Positions 47,290-58,156 of a stretch of DNA of 64,000 bases are shown here, one piece after another (positions within the stretch are counted from its first letter, which is position 1; each line of letters starts with the position of its first letter). Position numbers and translations under genes: made by a program. The notes beneath the pieces were generated by a model, which did no database searches, was not told the origin of the DNA, and saw only the letters and a program-made list of their open reading frames with translations. The DNA is from Pseudeuparius sepicola. Lineage: Eukaryota > Arthropoda > Insecta > Coleoptera > Anthribidae. The DNA lies in contig OY987303.1 of NCBI GenBank assembly GCA_963920635.1, forward strand, positions 45,073,223-45,137,222. Direction: 5' to 3'.

Positions 47290-49875
47290 CAGTAAATTTG
47301 TAGGTTAACTCTGGGCTTATTACAACCCTGGCTTAATACCAGATGACACTGACATTTGTCAACTTTGGATCTTGAAAATTGAAATTGACATTTTTTGTCA
47401 ATTACAGTGGGAAAACTTTTCGGGGAATGTAAGTCCTTTTTACCATAGAAAAAAATGTCTTAGGTTTGCGGATATTGTTTTCCGTTTGCACCCGCTAGCG
47501 GGGGGACCGTCGTGAAGTGATCAAGTCGGCCGTCGTCGGGGCCTTGGCTCATTACAACCCCGGCTAAATACCAGATGACACTGACAGTTGTCAACTTTGG
47601 ATGTTGAAAATTGAAATTGACATTTGTCAGTTACAGTGGGAAAAATTTTTGGGCGAACGTAAGTCATTTTTACCACAGAATAAAATGTCTTAGATTCGCG
47701 GATATTGTTTTCCGCTTGCACCCGGTGGCGGGGGGACCGTCGTGAAGTGACCAAGTCGCGCCGGCTGTCATCGGGACCTTGGCTCATGACAACCCCGGCT
47801 AAATACCAGACGACACTGACAGTTGTCAACTTTGGAAATCGAAAATTGGAATTGAGATTTGTCAGTTACAGTGGGAAGACTATCAGCGAACGTAAGTCAT
47901 TTTTGCCACAGAATAAAATGTCTTAGGTTCCCGGATATTGTTTTCCGCTTGCACCCGGTGGCGGGGGTACCGTCGTGAAGTGACCAAGTCGCACCGGCTG
48001 TCGTCGGGACCTTGGCTCATTACAACCCCGGCTAAATACCAGATGACACTGACAGTTGTCAACTTTGGATGTTGAAAATTGAAATTGACATTGGTCAGTT
48101 ACAGTGGGAAAAATTTTTGGGCGAACGTAAGTCATTTTTACCACAGAATAAAATGTCTTAGATTCGCGGATATTGTTTTCCGCTTGCACCCGGTGGCGGG
48201 GGGACCGTCGTGAAGTGACCAAGTCGCGCCGGCTGTCATCGGGACCTTGGCTCATGACAACCCCGGCTAAATACCAGACGACACTGACAGTTGTCAACTT
48301 TGGAAATCGAAAATTGGAATTGAGATTTGTCAGTTACAGTGGAAAGACTATCAGCGAACGTAAGTCATTTTTGCCACAGAATAAAATGTCTTAGGTTCCC
48401 GGATATTGTTTTCCGCTTGCACCCGGTGGCGGGGGGACCGTCGTGAAGTGACCAAGTCGCACCGGCTGTCGTCGGGACCTTGGCTCATTACAACCCCGGC
48501 TAAATACCAGATGACACTGACAGTTGTCAACTTTGGATGTTGAAAATTGAAATTGACATTGGTCAGTTACAGTGGGAAAAATTTTTGGGCGAACGTAAGT
48601 CATTTTTACCACAGAATAAAATGTCTTAGATTCGCGGATATTGTTTTCCGCTTGCACCCTGTGGCGGGGGGACCGTCGTGAAGTGACCAAGTCGCGCCGG
48701 CTGTCGTCGGGACCTTGGCTCATTACAACCCCGGCTAAATACCAGACGACACTGACAGTTGTCAACATTGGATCTCGAAAATTGGAATTGAGATTTGTCA
48801 GTTACAGTGGGAAGACTATCAGCGAACGTAAGTCATTTTTGCCACAGAATAAAATGTCTTAGGTTCCCGGATATTGTTTTCCGCTTGCACCCGGTGGCGG
48901 GGGGACCGTCGTGAAGTGACCAAGTCGCACCGGCTGTCGTCGGGACCTTGGCTCATTACAACCCCGGCTAAATACCAGATGACACTGACAGTTGTCAACT
49001 TTGGATGTTGAAAATTGAAATTGACATTGGTCAGTTACAGTGGGAAAAATTTTTGGGCGAACGTAAGTCATTTTTACCACAGAATAAAATGTCTTAGATT
49101 CGCGGATATTGTTTTCCGCTTGCACCCTGTGGCGGGGGGACCGTCGTGAAGTGACCAAGTCGCGCCGGCTGTCGTCGGGACCTTGGCTCATTACAACCCC
49201 GGCTAAATACCAGACGACACTGACAGTTGTCAACATTGGATCTCGAAAATTGGAATTGAGATTTGTCAGTTACAGTGGGAAGACTATCGGCGAACGTAAG
49301 TCTTTTTGCCACAGAATAAAATGTCTTAGGTTCGCGGATATTGTTTTCCGCTTGCACCCGGTGGCGGGGGGGACCGTCGTGAAGTGACCAAGTCGCGCCG
49401 GCTGTCGTCGGGACCTTGGCTCATTACAACCCCGGCTAAATACCAGACGACACTGACAGTTGTCAACTTTGGATCTCGAAAATTGGAATTGAGATTTGTC
49501 AGTTACAGTGGGAAGACTATCAGCGAACGCAAGTCATTTTTGCCACAGAATAAAATGTCTTAGGTTCGCGGATATTGTTTTCCGCTTGCACCCGGTGGCG
49601 GGGGGACCGTCGTGAAGTGACCAAGTCGCGCCGGCTGTCGTCGGGACCTTGGCTCATTACAACCCCGGCTAAATACCAGACGACACTGACAGTTGTCAAC
49701 ATTGGATCTCGAAAATTGGAATTGAGATTTGTCAGTTACAGTGGGAAGACTATCAGCGAACGTAAGTCATTTTTGCCACAGAATAAAATGTCTTAGGTTC
49801 GCGGATATTGTTTTCCGCTTGCACCCGGTGGCGGGGGGACCGTCGTGAAGTGACCAAGTCGCACCGGCTGTCGTC
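47290..49875 (-). repeat. Tandem array of ~235-bp units, minus orientation (~10 copies)
   Basis: Inverted counterpart of 40.2-44.4 kb, beginning with the same diverged edge unit and the same B A B A B order, then A B A A A. A private variant (GATGACAGCCGG for GACGACAGCCGG) in the plus array at 43926 also occurs here (near 47767 and 48235, as complement). The array ends abruptly inside a unit at about 49875, joined to the RNase H sequence at a shared GAC. Confidence 0.9.
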
Positions 49876-50400
49876 CGCGGTCTCATTCCCCGTAATGCCC
49901 GAATGACCGGGCACCCACGACAGGATAACCCTGTTCCCTTCGGCCACCAATTCGAGCAAACTCGTCCTACAATCCTCCACCAGTGGGGACCAGGTACGGC
50001 TAGCCCTCAGCGCCTGTAAAGCCGCTTTACTATCGTAGTAAAAGATCAGCTTCCGGCCCCTCATAATGCCCCAAGCGCTTCCTCTGCCCCCATCATGATG
50101 GCGAACATCTCCGCCCGGAACACAAAAGGCGCCGGCCCCGTTCCATCCCCCATTTTAGATCCATCCGTATACCAGATGAGTCCGTTATGGAAATTGCCGT
50201 TACCCACGGCCCACCCCGCTCTGTCCGGAAAGACAAAGTGAAGCCGGCCGTGGAAGCCGATGGAGGGCGTCTGCACATCCCTTCTCATTTCCAGGATGGG
50301 CCTGGCCTCCCTCAGCTCTGACCACAGATGTCGGTGTCCGTGGGTCGAGCTTCCTGTCATCCGTGTACTGGAGGGAAATCAAGAAGTTTAAGTTAACCAT
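49875..50400 (-). pseudogene. Truncated inverted copy of the RNase H fragment
   Basis: Complement of 45565-46093. It starts at the same 5' point (GGTTAACTTAAACTTCTTGA) and breaks off after NETAD, where the 235-bp array begins. One base less in the AEEALG segment (GGGGCATTATG for GGGCTCATTATG, a net change of one) shifts the frame. It cannot encode a functional domain. Confidence 0.85.
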
Positions 50401-50439
50401 AGAAATAAAAACAACAAAATCACGAAAGTCAATTTTTCT

Positions 50440-50700
50440 ACAAGCGTGCGGAAAAGTACACTTTTAGTTTAGAAAGTGTCACTTTTCCGCACTACTTTTC
50501 CGCACTACTTTTCCGCACTAGTGCGGAAAAGTGACACTTTCTAAACTAAAATGCGTGCGGAAAAGTAAATGCGTGCGGAAAAGTGTCTTACTTTTCCGCA
50601 CGCTTGTAGAAAAAATAGTGTTCCTAACTCTTGCGGAAAGTGTCTTTTCCACACTACAATCGCGTGCGGAAAAGTGGCACTTTCCGTACTTGTTAGGAAA
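50440..50700. repeat. GTGCGGAAAAGT palindrome cluster (copy 3)
   Basis: Nine perfect copies of GTGCGGAAAAGT or its complement in about 260 bases, plus degenerate ones. It shares long flanking sequence with the 28.0-kb cluster (GTAGAAAAAATAGTGTTCCT, TTAGGAAATATACTATT) and with the 45.4-kb cluster (CACGAAAGTCAATTT). It could fold into several alternative hairpins. Confidence 0.85.
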
Positions 50701-51089
50701 TATACTATTTCCAGTCCACAACTATACACAAAAATATTAAAAAATGCCACAAAATATAAAACTCTATATAGTTGGTTGACTTTGTACGTTGTATTTTCGC
50801 GAGAACTTATTGTGGAGGGGATAGCACTTTTGTTCCCGATTCGTTTTGCATCGTGCATGAACGTGAGCTTACGGAAATAGTTATTTACATTACCAGAATG
50901 CGGGCGTTGCCTCGGTCGTTAAAAGTACATCCGAGGGCAAAAAAGAGCTTACGCATCGTGCACTGTATTACATTTTTCCTGATACCGACAATTTCTGATT
51001 ATAGGTGCTAAAACTGCTAAAACTGATAATCGTTGATAAATAATATTAGAGGCAGAATGCAGTGAAAAAAAAAAAGATTAATAAAGTTG

Positions 51090-51172
51090 GGCTTTGTGTG
51101 GGATTTGAACCCGAGACCTACGAATTACTAGCCGCGCGGTTTCACTTTGCTGTTAGCGAGGTGCCTGTTAAA
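51090..51172 (-). repeat. tRNA-derived SINE-like or tRNA pseudogene segment
   Basis: On the minus strand GTAGGTCTCGGGTTCAAATC gives a good B-box (GGGTTCAAATCC) with most of a T-arm, followed by a T-rich stretch. Upstream, AACAGCAAAGTG is a poor A-box. The T stem has a mismatch and the anticodon stem does not pair, so it is not a functional tRNA. Confidence 0.4.
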
Positions 51173-51769
51173 TTTGATTTGTTAGGCGGCTTATTTGACG
51201 CCAGGGAAACATTAGTATTATTAATTTTTCTTTGGTAATTCGTGTCCTTTCTGATCAGTTTGTAAAACGATCGTTTTGAAACCTATTAAAATTTATGCAA
51301 GTTTCGCGTAAGTGCACTTTTTTGTATCTGACTTTCGCTTTCGGGCCTGTTGGCGGGTATGTAAAGTGTTCTTACGGGGGAGGTATCAGGAAAAATCCTT
51401 AGAATTGTACCTAGTGTCAGGTGTGGGGTAAAAAAAACTGTGAAAGCATCCTCTGTATGTTTCCTATATGTAGTATATTAATATTTCACTTGCATATTAC
51501 TTACTTACTTTAAGACACAAACTTCCTCTCAATCGTACATCGAGGATGGGAGCAAGCAATTGGATTCAACAAGTCAACGGTGCTTGCCCAGTTTTAGCTT
51601 AGAACCCTACGGTTGAAGGCAATGCCCAATGCCCAACCTGGTCCAACACTGTTCGAACAGACGGTTCCCAAATGGTCAGAGCGAATCAAATGATATAAGA
51701 AAGGCGTCAGAAACAGTCAGAGAACTTAAATTCAGCAAATTAGGTGACTGTTATTTCTACTGGAACTGG

Positions 51770-52440
51770 CCTTATATTAAAGACCCGAGCATGACGTCAT
51801 AATTTCAATATCGTTGTTTTCGATGTGTAATGGCGCTAGTAGACGAAAAAAATAGGCACTTGTTGTAGGTTATAATATGTATGTCAGTTTCTGACGTTTA
51901 AAAAGTACGTACCATTATTTTAACTATCCAGCTTTATTGCGATTTACGTTCTTTTGCGGTCAATATTTCGTAGTTTTGTCATATTAGCAATATGGGTATA
52001 TTTGTTCCTGGCAACATGAAATTGTGTGCACAGACCATAACGTGAATTGCAGAAGAATAAACACATACATTGGACTTACATGATGATCAGTTCAACCAGT
52101 TTAAGAAGCGAAGGTTCAAGATGTTATAATTTGGAATAGTATTTTGTAACGTATGCAGAAATGAAAATAGAAAAAAATTAAAGCCCCAAAGCAAACCAAT
52201 TGTTCACTATAGGTATAGAATAATACTGAAAAATCTAATGTCCCATACTTACTTACACCACAACTATCCATGGATTTCATTTGAAAGCAAACTGTACTTG
52301 CTTTTCAGATTGGCTTTTTGTAAGAAAATTTATGGAAATATGTCGTTAAAACTTCTCAAATTAAAGGAGCATAACAAGCAAGCATTTTGTTTTATTTTAT
52401 CTTATTTTATTTTATTTTATTTTGGATATTGAGTTAGTTA
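51770..52440 (-). repeat. Inverted, diverged copy of the 17.93-18.81 kb repeat
   Basis: Shared blocks in inverted order: GACGTCATAATTTCAATATC, CCAGCTTTATTGCGATTTACG, GTGAATTGCAGAAGAATAAACAC, CCATGGATTTCATTTGAAA and GAGCATAACAAGCAAGCATT. Both copies carry traces of a former open frame (FRLAF.KK.YGN...HNKQ) with different disabling changes. Family unknown. Confidence 0.65.
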
Positions 52441-52629
52441 GGCAATTAAAGCGGACCAGTCATAAATAAGGATATTGTTACAAGGATATTGTTAACCACA
52501 AGATTTTTTCTGGTAACTACTCTTAGAAGATACGGTGAATAAATAAATGTGCTTATATGTTTCTTATCCGTGTATAATGTAATGCTGTAAATAATATTAG
52601 ATTATACGTATCTACACTCAAAAATGAAA

Positions 52630-52844
52630 TTAACCAGGTGGTGTGACGCTACTAGTTTCGGTAACGACCTGCGTGCTGGTCATCACCCAGAGATGTTCCT
52701 CCTGCAGCTTACGCACGTTGTTTCTGCGCAGCACGTCCTCAAGAAGCTGGTGCGTCGCCTTCATGTCCTGGCAATCTTTGGACAACCTTCCTATCAGCCA
52801 CGCGCCAGCTATTGCGTCATGCTGTTGATTTGTGCGACACTCGC
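52630..52844 (-). CDS. Terminal coding exon, unknown protein (paralogue A)
   Basis: On the minus strand a pyrimidine-rich tract ending CCGTTTCCCCGTAG is followed by an exon reading GECRTNQQHDAIAGAWLIGR, then LSKDCQDMKATHQLLEDVLR, RNNVRKLQEEHLWVMTST and ending TPPG with TAA at 52630. It is aligned without a gap to paralogue B 2.17 kb away; both are 215 bases, share the splice phase, and most differences are conservative or silent. This pattern indicates a real coding exon under selection. The charged LLEDVLRRNNVRKLQEEHL stretch is predicted to be helical. I do not recognise the protein, and upstream exons (to the right on this strand) were not found. Confidence 0.6.
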
Positions 52845-53610
52845 CTACGGGGAAACGGAGAAGGTAAACGCAGAATCTTGCTTCACTTGTTAACTTATGA
52901 AGTTAACAAACGGAATTTTAAATGTTTTACTTTAGTTTGTCAAACTGCAATGAAACTAAATTAGCTATTTATGAACAAGGCCGGAAAGTGACCTATTACC
53001 AGTAAAGACTCTTTCTGGGTGTGTTAAAGTACAATACTTTCTCGGCTACCTACACGGAAATAAAGTAAAAATGGTATGTTTTTATTTTTCTAAAGACCAA
53101 TTTCATCATAAAACAATAATACACTTTAAAATTAAAGAAACGTTTGCAACAATATTTAAAGAATATTTGGATTGTTACAAAAGCTATCTTAATTTTAAAG
53201 TACACTTTAGTTTGATTATGAAATTCGACCAAAGTACCTAATATATGTATAACAAAGCTATAACAATCACAAATCCACATACCAGGTATTTTTTGGGAAG
53301 AACTGTGGTATGTTAGTTATGAGGTCACCGTGACATACGAAATCAAGAAGTCCATGGTATGTGGGAGCGCGTCTTTAACTTATTTTCTTTTGTAGGTGTA
53401 TTACGAAGGTTGTTGAGCGAAACCCTACTTTTCTACCTACTTTTCGAACTTGACATGTAAATAACTTCAGTGATCCGTCGAAGAGGAACATCAAATGACA
53501 AAGTACACAGAATCGCAAAGGTAATTGAACTATTAAGACTAGCTTAGTTAACATAAGTAAAAATATATTATCTTTTATAATAGTTGTCACTTGCCACTCA
53601 ACAAAACTAT

Positions 53611-54446
53611 ACTTTTGCGGTTGTATTAATGGGTGCCACCACCGTTATCAAGGTGCATGCATGCGCTTGTTGTCAGTTAGTGAAGCTGTCTAGATTTTTT
53701 ACGTATAAAACAAAGACAGAACATTTACCAAATTTTTCTCACTCCCGATAATTAGAAATAAACTATGAAGTACTGCATTCTTAACTTATTATAGTTTAAT
53801 TTATTTGAGATATTTGACAAGATGAACTCTCTGTACCCTTGTCTGTGTTAGAAGCTTAACAAGCATTTGAAGAATAACAAGAATGTAGTTTATTTTCCAA
53901 AAGACATCTACAGTATATACAGGAATGGAAATAAAATCAACACAAATTGGTATTTGAAGATCTAACAAGTGCAGCTTGTTTCTGACTTCGATCCCGATAT
54001 GCTTCGCGCGGTCAAAATATTGGCATGCAGGAGGTAGAATGTAGTTCAAGCTACAACCTACGTTTACATTTTCAGAGTCATCTTAACGCTCCTTTTAGTT
54101 AAGCTCTTGATAGGTGCATGTATACATGTATATATATTATTCTGTGTTATTTGTTATTATTCTTTGAAGATATTAATCAAGACCAATAATTTAGCTCTGA
54201 TAGTGTTTAACTGGCTGACTGAAGGCAGTAAATTTTTAAAGCATATGTGACAATGATATTAATACAAATACAACAGAACATATAAGCACAGAGAAGGTTT
54301 CTTACATTGTAAGAACTAAGTACCTAAGTAGGTATTCTGAACGTTGACCCTAGGTACTTAAGTCAATTTGTTATTTTTACATTTTTCAACTCTGTAAGGA
54401 GCCCTCTGTTGTGAAATTATATTTCCTGTAATACAACCGCAAAAGT
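53611..54446. repeat. Region bounded by an 18-bp inverted repeat
   Basis: ACTTTTGCGGTTGTATTA at 53611-53628 appears as its exact complement at 54429-54446, and a variant with two changes occurs at 55113-55130. The enclosed ~836 bases show no gene. The arrangement suggests a small TIR element or a duplicated promoter-proximal motif of the neighbouring paralogous exons. No target duplication was found. Confidence 0.4.
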
Positions 54447-54799
54447 GAAGTTATTGCAATGGTACTTTGTACTTCGACAGTAGTTCCTTGAAGCAAGATT
54501 ATTTCATTTGTCAGTTAATTTGGACATCTTAACAAAAATGAGGTATTGTAGTAAAAAAGGCTAATATTATCTCCAAACCACAAAACCTAGTTACTTGCCT
54601 GTTTATCAGTCATATTATCTGATCCCATGAGTAAGCCAAAGTTTTTTTCTGACGAAAGAAAACTGAACAATACTCGAAGAAAGTTGAAAGTCAGGCCTTG
54701 CAAGAACGTAGAGTAGACAAACAAACCTGTTGTGATGTTTCTTATTCGAGTATATTACGTAGCAAATATTGGATTACACGTATCTACAATAAAATAGGG

Positions 54800-55014
54800 C
54801 TAGGCAGGCGGTATACTGCAGGTGGTTTCGGAGACGCCCGCCGTGCTGGTCATCTGCCGTAGATGCTCCTCCTGCAGCTTACGCACCTTGTTCCTGCGCA
54901 ACACGTCGTCTACGAGCTGATAGGCCGCCTTCTGGTCCTGACAATCTTTGGACAACCTGCCCACTAGCCAAGAACCAGCTATTACATCGTGCTCCTGACA
55001 CGTGCGGCACTCCC
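54800..55014 (-). CDS. Terminal coding exon, unknown protein (paralogue B)
   Basis: A 3' splice site (TACTCGTTTCCTCGTAG) is followed on the minus strand by GECRTCQEHDVIAGSWLVGR, LSKDCQDQKAAYQLVDDVLR, RNKVRKLQEEHLRQMTST and an end CSIPPA with TAG at 54800. The length equals paralogue A. The 3' flanks are also related (GTTTCTTAT..GAGTATA...GATTACACGTATCTACA), so the duplication included the 3' untranslated region. An open frame extends 33 codons upstream of the acceptor but is not conserved in A, so it is probably intron. Function unknown. Confidence 0.6.
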
Positions 55015-55650
55015 CTACGAGGAAACGAGTAGGTAAATTCTGGGACTCGTTTTGCCTTTTTATATAGACAAAATTAGCGCATGTCGCTACAAAATTTCCT
55101 TGTGGTAACTTCACTTTTGCGATTGTACTATTGTTTATTCTTGTTCACTCTTGGTAATAAATAATGTTTGAACCACTGCGACTTAAAATATACAACTTAA
55201 TTATTCATACTTTTTATTAAGTTTTTAAGTTACTCAATTAAGAGAATGTCAAAACCAAAAAAGGTTTTGTTGTTGGTTACGAATCTACTACTCGTACTGC
55301 AAGAAATTCGGAGTTTACGATCCTATATAGTCAACTTTAAGATAATATCGTCTACTGCTACTAATTAAGAGGCAAGTTCAAAGTAGCTTGAAGAAGACAG
55401 GATATCAATGTTCCTGCTTATGCTGCATATTGGATATTGGCAAGAAGCAATAAATGTCAATTGATTGAATTTCAGTCTCTAGAAACCTATAAGCAAGTTA
55501 AAAATATAGATAGATAAATAAAGATAGCACTTAGAACTTTTGGTTTTGTTGATTAAAAAATGAAATGCGTTGAAACTTTTAGAAACAATTAATCTCGAAA
55601 ATGGATGTAGATGTCTAAGTTAAACAAATAAGAGTCACTAAATATTTGCG
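55015..55650. other. Intergenic or intronic stretch
   Basis: No further exon of the paralogous genes could be identified here. Only the ACTTTTGCGATTGTACTA word at 55113 is notable. Confidence 0.4.
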
Positions 55651-55659
55651 GTTTGTTTG

Positions 55660-56956
55660 TAGAGATTCACGGCTTGACTTGATATTCAAGCTACTTGACT
55701 TGACTTGAAATCAAGTCAAGTTCAAGTCAGGTAGTAATTTTCCAATATCAAGTCAAGTCAAGTGTTTATTTTTCAAGTAGATAATTGAAAAATAAAGTTT
55801 TTCTTGACGCTACTTGATTTTTTATCAATTTCAAATTTTATTTTTATTAGGTAAATACGCAACTAATGCAAACGTGTGATCGTTTCTCTCTCTGTCAGCT
55901 CGGAGCTCGGGGAACTACCACGCGAGCGCGAACCAGAGATATGCGGAGGTGGGGAGAATGAGCTTCAAGCTGCGCGAACTGACTAATTTTGTCTCGGGCC
56001 ATTTTGAACAGACTTTGCTCAGTTTATATACGTAAAAATAAAAAAATAAAAAAAAATCAATCCACCTAATCTATCTAGTAATAAATGTAATTGATACAGA
56101 AAGGTACGGCACTGAGAACTGAAAAAAGTAAACAAACCTATTGGAAAATCCTTACCGGAAAAAATATATTTCCACACGCCTTTCTCTTGTAAAATTCTTA
56201 CAGTCTTTCACAGAACACAACATAACGCTAAAATCAATCGAAATTATTTCGAAATCTCCAAATAAAAACAGGTAAGCACTCCGCACCCAGCCGGTAAAAT
56301 GTCAAAAGTGTCTTCAAAATGGCCGGCAGATTGTAGACGAAAATCATGATGCGCAGTAGGGAAAAGCGCGTTCTCCTCTCCTCCATTTCTCATCTTTCCA
56401 CGATCAGAGGTTCCCAACAATCCCAACCAGTTTTCCGCCCGCTGATCACCTGGGGATCACTAAATTCAGGTCCTCGAAATAAAGTTAGAGGACATTTTCG
56501 CTGAAGTGGAGTGTGGGACAAGGGACAAGTAAAATTTTATTTTTAAATCCTCACACTGTTTATTTCGGACTTTGGGGCCCTTACCTACACACACCGAACA
56601 AAAAAGTTCTTGTGATACTTGTTCAAAGAAAGAAAGAAGAAGAAAATATTCCGATTTTAATCGATTGCGCATCGAAAACTCAACGAGTTTCCGCTATATA
56701 ATCATTTAGATTATGTGGAGCTTGCAGAAATGAGGCGTTGTTTATTCTGTATAAACAAGGGTGTTTGTAATATAGATTCGTAATTCGTCATCAAGATCAA
56801 GCAATATCAAGTAGATTGGAATTACTTGATATCAAGTCAAGTAATAACTAGTTGAAATCAAGTCAAGTCAAATATGTAATTTGTCAAAAGCTTAATTCTC
56901 AAGTCAAGTCAAGTTATTTGTTAAAATATCAAGCTACTTGACTTGATGAAACCCTA
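55660..56956. mobile_element. Non-autonomous hAT element with perfect 8-bp target duplication
   Basis: The ends are TAGAGATTCACGGCTTGAC and the complement of TAGGGTTTCATCAAGTCAAG. TTTGTTTG lies immediately outside both ends (55652-55659 and 56957-56964), the 8-bp duplication expected of hAT transposons. Both subterminal regions (55670-55810 and 56790-56950) are packed with CTTGA/TCAAG pentamers, probably transposase-binding sites. The 1.3-kb interior has no transposase signature, so it depends on a helper. Confidence 0.85.
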
Positions 56957-56964
56957 TTTGTTTG

Positions 56965-57500
56965 TGGCGCAAACAGATCCATTTAATTTTTATCTGGGTT
57001 TTCGCCACAGGAACCTGAAACAAACTTTTTCAAGTTGTCGGGAAAAAACACTGCTAAATAAGGTCTGATACTTTGTCAGTGGTTAGTTCAGCTTAAACTT
57101 TAAAAATTCGTAATGTCTAACATTATAATAACGAAACTTTGAACGTTAACTCAAAAAATAACTTCAACAGCCTTGTCTTCTGAGCTATCTGAGAATAAAT
57201 CTTTCCCCTTTCTCAGAGAATGGATAAATTTGAGTTTTCGAAAAGAGTGATTAAAAAAACTTTGTTATCTTTAATGAATTAAATACGTAGGTAGTTAAAA
57301 TTTTGGCACTTATTTCAGGGAGGGTTACCGTGTATAACCGAACTAATACGTTTCCCTATTTTGGACCAATAGTGTCTCTAAGGGCTACTAAAGAAGTAGA
57401 CACAACAGTGTTGACCTACGGCGCGAAATTAGACTGCATGCAAAACATGTCCAAAATTAAACAACTTTCAGTGTTCATATTTTAAACAGGATTGGAAAAA
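56965..57500. other. Non-coding stretch between the hAT and MULE elements
   Basis: No recognisable gene; only short frames without motifs. Confidence 0.4.
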
Positions 57501-57574
57501 AATTAGTCCGGAAAACGTAAATTGAGTCCCTTTCCAGATTTCTACGTAAATTCAATCCCACTGATAAAATCATA

Positions 57575-58042
57575 CTACGTAAATTGAGTCCCGGGTTTCA
57601 ATGTTTCAATATAAGCTAAGTAAATTGAGTCCCAGAATATTCTTAGAAATAAGAATGTTAAGATTAGCGATTTGTTCTTGCATTTTGTTAAGTTTATTAC
57701 GGTCAAGTGTATAGACGATATTCTTGGGGATACATCATAATAAAATATACCTGAATGCTTAAAAAACTTTATTTCGTTTAGATAAGAATATACATGAAAG
57801 CTTATGTTCCAATGGGAAGAAGTAATACACTTTTTTACGAATTCAAATATGGAAGTGCGTTCATTACACAAATCATTCACTTTTTCTATTAAAAAGTTTT
57901 CTTTCTTAATTATAATGGAGGATTTTTGTTGATTTGCTACTAAGATGAATATATGTTTCGCTTTTAAAATCTCAATAAGTATGAGAATATTAGGATGTGG
58001 ACTATTAAATAATCGATTCAATGGAGCAGTTAATAGAAACAA
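57575..58042 (-). pseudogene. C-terminal remnant of a second MULE transposase
   Basis: The minus-strand frame contains NRLFNSPHPNILILIEILK and, further on, ENFLIEKVNDLCNERTSIFE with FVKKCIT. This parallels SSFYSPHPNVNSFISVLLDF and KFLEDKIEDLRR...FEFVKVIS of the neighbouring transposase. All three catalytic residues and the zinc finger are missing. It lies between the outer and inner terminal motifs, as expected for the residue of an older element interrupted or shortened by the younger one. Confidence 0.65.
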
Positions 58043-58156
58043 TTAAATAGCACTAAATAAGAAGATTAATAGCCTGCAGTTTGATAATACAAAACAAATT
58101 TGGTGTGATAAATTATTAATTTAATTTTCTTTATTGGTTGTTGTGCAAATGGCCAC

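Noticed and set aside
40230..49875. CRISPR-like array
   Set aside because: Units of 235 bp are contiguous with no unique spacers; this is a eukaryotic tandem satellite.
53315..53345. AGGTCACCGTGACAT as a nuclear-receptor response element
   Set aside because: One imperfect half-site pair with non-standard spacing occurs easily by chance, and there is no supporting context.
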